Shown here: positions 36,901-48,900 of the stretch, one piece after another
Layout: each line of letters starts with the position of its first letter
How positions within the stretch are numbered: position 1 is the stretch's first letter
Assembly (NCBI RefSeq): GCF_026151205.1
Contig: NC_087083.1
Coordinates: 4,008,460 to 4,072,459, forward strand
Origin: Bolinopsis microptera
Lineage: Eukaryota > Ctenophora > Tentaculata > Lobata > Bolinopsidae
DNA: 64,000 nucleotides
Direction: 5' to 3'
Made by a program: the position numbers and the translations under genes
The notes under the pieces: generated by a model
What the model was told of the DNA's origin: nothing
Databases searched by the model: none
The model's input: only the letters and a program-made list of their open reading frames with translations

Positions 36901-39900
36901 GTAACTACCCTGTCTAACCTGTGGTTAGTTGCAGGAAACAACTAGTTCAGCCACGTGTAACTACCCTGTCTAACCTGTTGTTAGTTGCAGGAAACAACTA
37001 GTTCAGCCACGTGTAACTACCCTGTCTAACCTGTGGTTAGTTGCAGGAAACAACTAGTTCAGCCACGTGTAACTACCCTGTCTAACCTGCTGTTAGTTGC
37101 AGGAAACAACTAGTTCAGCCACGTGTAACTACCCTGTCTAACCTGTGGTTAGTTGCAGGAAACAACTAGTTCAGCCACGTGTAACTACCCTGTCTAACCT
37201 GTGGTTAGTTGCAGGAAACAACTAGTTCAGCCACGTGTAACTACCCTGTCTAACCTGTGGTTAGTTGCAGGAAACAACTAGTTCAGCCACGTGTAACTAC
37301 CCTGTCTAACCTGCTGTTAGTTGCAGGAAACAACTAGTTCAGCCACGTGTAACTACCCTGTCTAACCTGTGGTTAGTTGCAGGAAACAACTAGTTCAGTC
37401 ACGTGTAACTACCCTGTCTAACCTGCTGTTAGTTGCAGGAAACAACTAGTTCAGTCACGTGTAACTACCCTGTCTAACCTGTGGTTAGTTGCAGGAAACA
37501 ACTAGTTCAGCCACGTGTAACTACCCTGTCTAACCTGCTGTTAGTTGCAGGAAACAACTAGTTCAGCCACGTGTAACTACCCTGTCTAACCTGCTGATAG
37601 TTGCAGGAAACAACTAGTTCAGCCACGTGTAACTACCCTGTCTAACCTGCTGTTAGTTGCAGGAAACAACTAGTTCAGCCACGTGTAACTACCCTGTCTA
37701 ACCTGCTGTTAGTTGCAGGAAACAACTAGTTCAGCCACGTGTAACTACCCTGTCTAACCTGCTGTTAGTTGCAGGAAACAACTAGTTCAGCCACGTGTAA
37801 CTACCCTGTCTAACCTGCTGTTAGTTGCAGGAAACAACTAGTTCAGCCACGTGTAACTACCCTGTCTAACCTGCTGTTAGTTGCAGGAAACAACTAGTTC
37901 AGCCACGTGTAACTACCCTGTCTAACCTGTGGTTAGTTGCAGGAAACAACTAGTTCAGCCACGTGTAACTACCCTGTCTAACCTGCTGTTAGTTGCAGGA
38001 AACAACTAGTTCAGTCACGTGTAACTACCCTGTCTAACCTGTGGTTAGTTGCAGGAAACAACTAGTTCAGCCACGTGTAACTACCCTGTCTAACCTGCTG
38101 TTAGTTGCAGGAAACAACTAGTTCAGCCACGTGTAACTACCCTGTCTAACCTGCTGTTAGTTGCAGGAAACAACTAGTTCAGCCACGTGTAACTACCCTG
38201 TCTAACCTGTGGTTAGTTGCAGGAAACAACTAGTTCAGCCACGTGTAACTACCCTGTCTAACCTGTGGTTAGTTGCAGGAAACAACTAGTTCAGTGTAAC
38301 TACCCTGTCTAACCTGCTGATAGTTGCAGGAAACTACTAGTTCAGCCACGTGTAACTACCCTGTCTAACCTGCTGTTAGTTGCAGGAAACAACTAGTTCA
38401 GTCACGTGTAACTACCCTGTCTAACCTGCTGTTAGTTGCAGGAAACAACTAGTTCAGCCACGTGTAACTACCCTGTCTAACCTGTGGTTAGTTGCAGGAA
38501 ACAACTAGTTCAGCCACGTGTAACTACCCTGTCTAACCTGCTGTTAGTTGCAGGAAACAACTAGTTCAGCCACGTGTAACTACCCTGTCTAACCTGTGGT
38601 TAGTTGCAGGAAACAACTAGTTCAGCCACGTGTAACTACCCTGTCTAACCTGCTGTTAGTTGCAGGAAACAACTAGTTCAGCCACGTGTAACTACCCTGT
38701 CTAACCTGTGGTTAGTTGCAGGAAACAACTAGTTCAGCCACGTGTAACTACCCTGTCTAACCTGCTGATAGTTGCAGGAAACAACTAGTTCAGCCACGTG
38801 TAACTACCCTGTCTAACCTGTGGTTAGTTGCAGGAAACAACTAGTTCAGCCACGTGTAACTACCCTGTCTAACCTGCTGTTAGTTGCAGGAAACAACTAG
38901 TTCAGCCACGTGTAACTACCCTGTCTAACCTGCTGTTAGTTGCAGGAAACAACTAGTTCAGCCACGTGTAACTACCCTGTCTAACCTGTGGTTAGTTGCA
39001 GGAAACAACTAGTTCAGCCACGTGTAACTACCCTGTCTAACCTGTGGTTAGTTGCAGGAAACAACTAGTTCAGCCACGTGTAACTACCCTGTCTAACCTG
39101 CTGATAGTTGCAGGAAACAACTAGTTCAGCCACGTGTAACTACCCTGTCTAACCTGCTGTTAGTTGCAGGAAACAACTAGTTCAGCCACGTGTAACTACC
39201 CTGTCTAACCTGCTGTTAGTTGCAGGAAACAACTAGTTCAGCCACGTGTAACTACCCTGTCTAACCTGCTGTTAGTTGCAGGAAACAACTAGTTCAGCCA
39301 CGTGTAACTACCCTGTCTAACCTGTGTTAGTTGCAGGAAACAACTAGTTCAGCCACGTGTAACTACCCTGTCTAACCTGCTGATAGTTGCAGGAAACAAC
39401 TAGTTCAGCCACGTGTAACTACCCTGTCTAACCTGCTGTTAGTTGCAGGAAACAACTAGTTCAGCCACGTGTAACTACCCTGTCTAACCTGTGGTTAGTT
39501 GCAGGAAACAACTAGTTCAGCCACGTGTAACTACCCTGTCTAACCTGCTGATAGTTGCAGGAAACAACTAGTTCAGCCACGTGTAACTAACCTGTCTAAC
39601 CTGCTGTTAGTTGCAGGAAACAACTAGTTCAGCCACGTGTAACTACCCTGTCTAACCTGTGGTTAGTTGCAGGAAACAACTAGTTCAGCCACGTGTAACT
39701 ACCCTGTCTAACCTGCTGTTAGTTGCAGGAAACAACTAGTTCAGCCACGTGTAACTACCCTGTCTAACCTGCTGTTAGTTGCAGGAAACAACTAGTTCAG
39801 TCACGTGTAACTACCCTGTCTAACCTGCTGTTAGTTGCAGGAAACAACTAGTTCAGCCACGTGTAACTACCCTGTCTAACCTGCTGTTAGTTGCAGGAAA

Positions 39901-42900
39901 CAACTAGTTCAGCCACGTGTAACTACCCTGTCTAACCTGCTGATAGTTGCAGGAAACAACTAGTTCAGCCACGTGTAACTACCCTGTCTAACCTGCTGAT
40001 AGTTGCAGGAAACAACTAGTTCAGCCACGTGTAACTACCCTGTCTAACCTGCTGATAGTTGCAGGAAACAACTAGTTCAGCCACGTGTAACTACCCTGTC
40101 TAACCTGCTGATAGTTGCAGGAAACAACTAGTTCAGCCACGTGTAACTACCCTGTCTAACCTGCTGATAGTTGCAGGAAACAACTAGTTCAGCCACGTGT
40201 AACTACCCTGTCTAACCTGCTGATAGTTGCAGGAAACAACTAGTTCAGCCACGTGTAACTACCCTGTCTAACCTGTGGTTAGTTGCAGGAAACAACTAGT
40301 TCAGCCACGTGTAACTACCCTGTCTAACCTGTGGTTAGTTGCAGGAAACAACTAGTTCAGCCACGTGTAACTACCCTGTCTAACCTGCTGTTAGTTGCAG
40401 GAAACAACTAGTTCAGCCACGTGTAACTACCCTGTCTAACCTGTGGTTAGTTGCAGGAAACAACTAGTTCAGCCACGTGTAACTACCCTGTCTAACCTGT
40501 GGTTAGTTGCAGGAAACAACTAGTTCAGCCACGTGTAACTACCCTGTCTAACCTGTGGTTAGTTGCAGGAAACAACTAGTTCAGCCACGTGTAACTACCC
40601 TGTCTAACCTGTGGTTAGTTGCAGGAAACAACTAGTTCAGCCACGTGTAACTACCCTGTCTAACCTGTGGTTAGTTGCAGGAAACAACTAGTTCAGCCAC
40701 GTGTAACTACCCTGTCTAACCTGTGGTTAGTTGCAGGAAACAACTAGTTCAGTCACGTGTAACTACCCTGTCTAACCTGTGGTTAGTTGCAGGAAACAAC
40801 TAGTTCAGTCACGTGTAACTACCCTGTCTAACCTGCTGATAGTTGCAGGAAACAACTAGTTCAGCCACGTGTAACTACCCTGTCTAACCTGTGGTTAGTT
40901 GCAGGAAACAACTAGTTCAGCCACGTGTAACTACCCTGTCTAACCTGCTGTTAGTTGCAGGAAACAACTAGTTCAGCCACGTGTAACTACCCTGTCTAAC
41001 CTGTGGTTAGTTGCAGGAAACAACTAGTTCAGCCACGTGTAACTACCCTGTCTAACCTGTGGTTAGTTGCAGGAAACAACTAGTTCAGCCACGTGTAACT
41101 ACCCTGTCTAACCTGCTGTTAGTTGCAGGAAACAACTAGTTCAGCCACGTGTAACTACCCTGTCTAACCTGCTGTTAGTTGCAGGAAACAACTAGTTCAG
41201 CCACGTGTAACTACCCTGTCTAACCTGCTGTTAGTTGCAGGAAACAACTAGTTCAGCCACGTGTAACTACCCTGTCTAACCTGCTGATAGTTGCAGGAAA
41301 CAACTAGTTCAGCCACGTGTAACTACCCTGTCTAACCTGCTGTTAGTTGCAGGAAACAACTAGTTCAGCCACGTGTAACTACCCTGTCTAACCTGTGGTT
41401 AGTTGCAGGAAACAACTAGTTCAGCCACGTGTAACTACCCTGTCTAACCTGTGGTTAGTTGCAGGAAACAACTAGTTCAGCCACGTGTAACTACCCTGTC
41501 TAACCTGCTGTTAGTTGCAGGAAACAACTAGTTCAGCCACGTGTAACTACCCTGTCTAACCTGCTGATAGTAGCAGGAAACAACTAGTTCAGCCACGTGT
41601 AACTACCCTGTCTAACCTGCTGTTAGTTGCAGGAAACAACTAGTTCAGCCACGTGTAACTACCCTGTCTAACCTGTGGTTAGTTGCAGGAAACAACTAGT
41701 TCAGCCACGTGTAACTACCCTGTCTAACCTGCTGTTAGTTGCAGGAAACAACTAGTTCAGCCACGTGTAACTACCCTGTCTAACCTGCTGTTAGTTGCAG
41801 GAAACAACTAGTTCAGTCACGTGTAACTACCCTGTCTAACCTGCTGATAGTTGCAGGAAACAACTAGTTCAATCACGTGTAACTACCCTGTCTAACCTGT
41901 GGTTAGTTGCAGGAAACAACTAGTTCAGCCACGTGTAACTACCCTGTCTAACCTGTGGTTAGTTGCAGGAAACAACTAGTTCAGCCACGTGTAACTACCC
42001 TGTCTAACCTGCTGTTAGTTTCAGGAAACAACTAGTTCAGCCACGTGTAACTACCCTGTCTAACCTGTTGTTAGTTGCAGGAAACAACTAGTTCAGCCAC
42101 GTGTAACTACCCTGTCTAACCTGCTGTTAGTTGCAGGAAACAACTAGTTCAGTCACGTGTAACTACCCTGTCTAACCTGCTGTTAGTTGCAGGAAACAAC
42201 TAGTTCAGCCACGTGTAACTACCCTGTCTAACCTGTGGTTAGTTGCAGGAATCAACTAGTTCAGCCACGTGTAACTACCCTGTCTAACCTGCTGTTAGTT
42301 GCAGGAAACAACTAGTTCAGCCACGTGTAACTACCCTGTCTAACCTGTTGTTAGTTGCAGGAAACAACTAGTTCAGCCACGTGTAACTACCCTGTCTAAC
42401 CTGCTGTTAGTTGCAGGAAACAACTAGTTCAGCCACGTGTAACTACCCTGTCTAACCTGTGGTTAGTTGCAGGAAACAACTAGTTCAGCCACGTGTAACT
42501 ACCCTGTCTAACCTGTTGTTAGTTGCAGGAAACAACTAGTTCAGCCACGTGTAACTACCCTGTCTAACCTGCTGATAGTTGCAGGAAACAACTAGTTCAG
42601 CCACGTGTAACTACCCTGTCTAACCTGCTGTTAGTTGCAGGAAACAACTAGTTCAGCCACGTGTAACTACCCTGTCTAACCTGTGGTTAGTTGCAGGAAA
42701 CAACTAGTTCAGCCACGTGTAACTACCCTGTCTAACCTGCTGTTAGTTGCAGGAAACAACTAGTTCAGTCACGTGTAACTACCCTGTCTAACCTGTGGTT
42801 AGTTGCAGGAAACAACTAGTTCAGTCACGTGTAACTACCCTGTCTAACCTGCTGTATGTCAAACGAGAGAGAAAGCCACGAGCTGGAGTGTTGAGGAGAT

Positions 42901-45900
42901 CTGTAAACTGGAGCATTATATTCTCCTCCGTTCTCCTCCTCGTCTGAGTCTGATTCTAAACACAAGGAAAGTTTTAAACACGGGAAATTTAATGAAAAAG
43001 GGACAACAGTGTTTAATAGTGTAATCCAGGAAACTTGGTTAACTGACGGTCCCAGACACACCAAACTGACACTCGGCCACAAGCACGCCAACTTCATCAA
43101 AAACCTCAACACTACACACAGCAACAACAGACAAGATTACAGAACTGCAGTTCACCTCATCACGGATCACTGCGGCTTAAACAAACACCTTCACACCATT
43201 TGCAAATCAAACACCAGTGCTTGTCCTATGTGCGGCGACGGAGAGGAAACTGTCTCACACTTCCTTGGATAATGTCCGGACTTTTGCCCAAATTAGAGGT
43301 CAATATTTCCAGGACTACTACCTCTCTGTCAATGACATATTCGACAACCAACACATCACCACGATTGTCAATTTCGCAAACCGCACCAAACGCTTAAATG
43401 CGCCGGAAGAGCTGGGTCAGACCGGGGTGACTTAAGGTATTATCTCATATGCTGTCTCGTCTCGTTTTAATTTTCCAAACCCAGCACCCAAATCCTCCAC
43501 CATTCACTCTGATTTCACCGGCAACCTTTCCCAGAGTTGCCACACCCCCGAGGTAGGCAGAGCATCTCAATGCTATCCTCTCGTGGGCTATCTTGGCCCA
43601 GTCTCTCTTTAAAAAAAATAGAAAAAAAAGAAGTGTAATCCTGTTTGGAAGCGAGGTAAGTAAATAATTAACATTTATAAATTTATTTATTATTATTTAT
43701 TTACCTAATATAAATATTAGTGAACATCTCAGGTTCTGAGATTCCCCCTTATATAGGGACTACGGGTGGAAGATGAATAATTCAAATTCCAACATCTTGT
43801 TCCCTTAATTGTGCTGATTCTGGGAAGCAATCTCTTTACGCTCTCATCATACTGTAGAATGAGATATTGTTCATTTATAATTGGGTATTTATAGGCCTGT
43901 CAAGGATTGTAGTCCAATTAAGAGCTGATCAATTGCAGCTACTTGCGCCATATAAGGGATAACTGAGGTCACGTGACAGTCGGTCCTATCACGTGACCGC
44001 TGATCATATCACGTGATCTTGATTCGTAAATCCTCGGACACGCGATCCCATTCATACGACTACGTCACCAGAGCTCAAGCTACTTGATCAGACCTTACAT
44101 GGAATAGTATAGTGTATCGCGTGTAATTGGATCCGCGTGTAAACCCTATGTTTAAGACAAAACTAGTTATAATAAAACAAATATTTAATAAAACAAATAT
44201 TTATTTTTACGGCACAATCAAACAATATCAATAATAAATAAATCAGGGGAGGTTTGAAGAGGTTTCAAGTGCCGAAGTGTTGGCCTCTCGGACCAACAAG
44301 ACTCTTTAATTATAGGTGGTTCTTTGCTAAAGTTCCGTTCATTTGGCTGAATTTGTCGAATCCATTTCTCTTGAGAACTCAAAGTTTTAGTATACCTTCA
44401 AGTCAAATTTATTTTACGGATTGAAACAGTTAATTGAATTAACCCGTAAAACTCTTAGAAGGCACAGCTACAGTGACTTTGGTCATTAGTCCAGTGAAAC
44501 TTTCAAAATATAAAACACCGATAACGGGTCTACTCAAATGATCCAGGGTGTTGGTCATTAGTCCGGAAAAACTTTCAAAATATACGGACCTTCAAATGAT
44601 ATAGGGTACATAGTTCCGTGTTGATTAGTTTCAATTGAGCATTAACGAGGCCACGCATCGGCGATCTAGAAGCCGTGTTTCGATGCGTCCTAACGGTAAC
44701 AACACTGCCCGACTATATCTGAATTTTAGTTGCGATAGCAACAAGTTACAATTCGACGTAGCTCTCTAATAAGCTACAAGTTCAATTCAAATCGGAAATA
44801 TAAAAAGACTCTCAGTATATGAACCTTATCTCCGAAGGTATCTATTTAATGAATTAATGGAAGTATTATTATATTTGAAGGCTTGTTATACGACTCTATC
44901 AATTGTGTTCAAGTAACCATAAATTGAGACTGATTAAAAGCTCTAAAATAAAAAATATAAATAAACCACAACGGCAGTAGCCAAAACTGGTGCCCTCCTG
45001 GTTCGAATTGACGATCTCTTCATATCAAGCTTCAATTACTGAAACATCAAACTTCAATCATTGAAACATCAAGTTCAATAAAATGGCTGAACTGGACAAT
45101 GTCTACTAGAGGTCAAAAGGAAACAAGAAGAGAAAAAGAAGAAACTTGTAAAGAATCAGAGAAGCAAGAAGAAGACAGATCTAAAAGTCAAAAGGAAACA
45201 AGAAGAGAAAAAGAAGAAACTTGTAAAGAATCAGAGAAGCAAGAAGAAGACAGATCTAGAGCTCAAAAGGAAACAAGAAGCGAAAATGAAGAAACTTGTA
45301 AAAAATCAGAGAGGCAAGAGGAAAGGACCAATCTGGAACCTGAATATGAAAACATCACACCCACAGGTAGCGATGTGGACAGACGAAATTGGTTAATAAT
45401 TTTAAATGTGACTTCAAATGGCTGGAACACAGATCTAAGACTACGACATCTTGTTATTTCTCGGATGGAGTAGTAATAGCGAATCATGAGGATACATTTA
45501 CGTCCTCTTTGTCAAATATGGAGGGTTGCGACTATAGTTCAGGGTACTGTCTAACGCATAACGGAAAACACGTCACTTGGAACGTGATTGAAAATGTAAA
45601 AAGGGCTTATTTGCCTGTGGGGCAGTTCAATGCAACACAAATCGAAAATAAGCTACTCGTACCCGAGTTGAGCATGTCATTTAATCTGCCGGAGAAAAAT
45701 CCGGGTAACACTTGGATCGATAGGGATTTCCAAATAAAGGGAAGCCCAGCCCCGTATCAATTTAATCTTGAAAATGTAAATTCGAATAATGAAAATGCGA
45801 TCGAAGCAATAAGAGAGGAACTCGTCAATAAATTTAATTATCTTTTGGAATTAATTAAAAGTCCGTTGGCGCAAACGGAGTATTTGTGTAACGTGTACAA

Positions 45901-48900
45901 CGACATATATGGGACTGAGAGAATCCTAGCGAAAATCGATCCAACTGATTACGTACAATGGAAGTTAAATAGGACGGATGTAAAGGCTAAATTGGTCGGA
46001 AAATTGTTAATGATTTATCCTTGTCTGCAAATTCAACATTATCGATTCATAAACGACACCAACAGGTGTTATAACGGGTTTAAAATAGAATATAATCTGC
46101 CGGAAAATGATGAATATATTGAGGGCTATGTAGATCCTAAGTATAACATGATAATGCCTACCGCAATAGAGATAGATTGTCACAACTCTACGAACCAATA
46201 TATGATGGTGAATAATACGATTCTCGCTCAAAGTTCTCATGGGTTACACGAAATGAGGGTAAACCTTTCAAAGGTAGAAAGTATAGACAGAGTGAAACTT
46301 ACTGGAATACCCATGTCTCAAGATTTTCAAAATTGGATATATAATACGTCTGAATTGAAGCACCATGATATTAGCGATTTAATCCTGAAGGAAATGGAAA
46401 ATGAAATTAACCATTTGACGATTGATAAAACGGAAAAACGAAATGTAAAATCCAATTGGCGGGAATTATTTGGAATATTCGGACAAAGTAAGTTTACGAT
46501 TATATTTGCTATTATTAGCAACGTACAAAGCATCGCCGTATGGTATCTAATCTGGAGGTACATTATAGTAGAATTAATTATAAGTAAATGCGTCGATCGC
46601 ACCAGAGGACGGATCCCAGTTAATGAGGGCCCAATTGACCGGGATGGTCAGGATGATACGGAAGTTTAATTCCTAGATTGACACTGTCCTTTATATGTAC
46701 TGTAGTAAATGTGTATATTTAGATATTCTCCTTAGATATTCCATCAACATAAAGAATTAATTAGCTGGAATTTTAATTATGTTAGTAAATAAGGATAAGT
46801 AGTAACAAGGCTACTATGTATGATGAACATTATTTGAAGGAACTACTATAAATAAAGTATATATATATATGAAGTATGAGTACTAGGACAGTATAACTAT
46901 ATTATGATTGACAATGAAACAATGATAATGAATAACAAGTGCACAATATGATATGTAATAAGAAATAAATATGCGCAATATGAAAGTATTTGTATGCAAT
47001 GATATTAAAGTAAATGCACTATGTATGACAAAGATTATGTTATGAAAGATAATAAAGCGCAATCATATAAAATGAAAGTGCACAAGATAGCTAGATTATG
47101 AATGAAGTGTATGCGCAAAGATATGATCAAGATGAGTAACAAGTAATGCACAATATGGCATGATATTTAAATAAGTGATAAGCAAGCGCTATGAAAATAT
47201 AAGATTAAAATAATGTGAGATATGAAACGCCATGAAACAAACCATATTTTAAATGCAGGCCGGCCAAATGGAATGGGAACTAGATTAAATGACGTCACCC
47301 GGAAAATTTTATTTATTTATTTATTTATTTAGTTCTTAATTTATTTATTTATTTGCGTGCACGATTTGTGCCAAATCTGAGCTTAAATGTGCCAAAAGAC
47401 TCTTTAGATCCAAGGCAAATTGAACGTGATTGTTGTCTGGAACCAAAATAATTACTTTAGCATGACCTGTTTTGTATACTTTTCTAATAAAACACAAAAA
47501 CCAAATTAGGCACGTAGTAATTTAGAATCTTGTATCTTTGTAACTAAAGTTACAGTTATAAAAATATATTATAATATGACCGGTTAATGGTGGTTAATCT
47601 AAATACTTAAATAGCAAGGATGCGGAAGAAAGGATATTATCAACAAGTTATCTTCTTTATCAGTTGCTGCATAGCACTTTCAAAAGGAATGATTGAAGAA
47701 ATCAATTACCACCAGGAAAAGACTGGTCTCATCTTACAAGGAATCGGAATCGTCGCACCGGAGATTACCCCTGTGCTGATATCAACATTTATAAAGATAA
47801 GAAATCCAATGAAAAATGTAAATGAATGCGAAAACATATGCAACATTGACGAAAATGTAATTTGGGGACTGCTAACCCACGTAAAATGTAATCATGTGCA
47901 CAACAAAATCGGAGATCGCCAAAATGTAATAAAGGAAATCGAGAATTCGGTGGATAAAGACCTCGAAAATGATTCTAGACAAATGGCGGAACGATGTTTC
48001 AGAGAATGTATCAAAATACCGAAATGTAAAGCTTTCGGTGTGGAATATAGATCTGACGTCGTGATCTGCATTCTGAGAGAAACCATCCCTACGTATCATC
48101 AGGATTCTAAAGGTTCAAGCGAATTCGACATGCGATGCATGGTCGAAGATAAGAATAAATTCTGTGGACAATATCAGTCCAGAATCAATATTCTGTTTGA
48201 AAAATCAAATGAAAATTTTGTCAATGAAACAATGACAAAAATAGAAAAACTTACTGAATTGACGAAAAACAGGAAACAGAAAAGATTTGTTCAAGCAGCC
48301 CTTGGATTTTTTGCCGGTTCTATTCTTACTGGAGTGTTCAGTCTCTATGAACAATCGAAAATTTCAACTCAACTTAACGAGTTCTACGACCAATTTCAGG
48401 ATTTCCGTAATGAAATGACGGACTATATTGAATCAGCAACGGAATTTCATGAAGGTATGTTGAAAATGTACAAAACTTTGGAATTAAATTCCCAGGAGTC
48501 ATTGGAAGAATTAAGCTGTGAAATGATGAGTATAATTCGGTATAACCTGAAAAGAAATCAGCTTCAAGACTGGAAAGAGTATATATACACTCTCTCGAAA
48601 GATTTGATAGACGGCCAATTAAAAGGTCCCGTGAGTCCCACAATATTTAATGAAACGAATATACTGGATTTGCTGAAACATAAAAGAATGGAGGACGCAA
48701 TTTATGTTGACAACGTCCCTTTATTCTATCGTCTAGGCAGAATGTGGCTAGCTGATGTAAAGAAAGATGGAAAATTTTTCAATCTTCATGTGATTATATC
48801 GATACCTCAAATAAAAAGTGATGAAATGTACATCCTATATCAAGTGAACCAAGTAGGTTTGGTCAATGGTACTCAGTGCATGCGTCTGGATATACCGAAT

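Noticed and set aside
33262..42848. CRISPR-like array of regular repeats
   Set aside because: The units are head-to-tail without unique spacers, and the DNA is clearly animal.
44135..44277. A tRNA or other gene between the Polinton repeat and the LTR
   Set aside because: AT-rich sequence with a short AAACAAATATTTA duplication; no structure or frame.
48374..48643. Minus-strand frames inside the Env and F-box genes
   Set aside because: They overlap well-supported plus-strand genes and have no features of their own.
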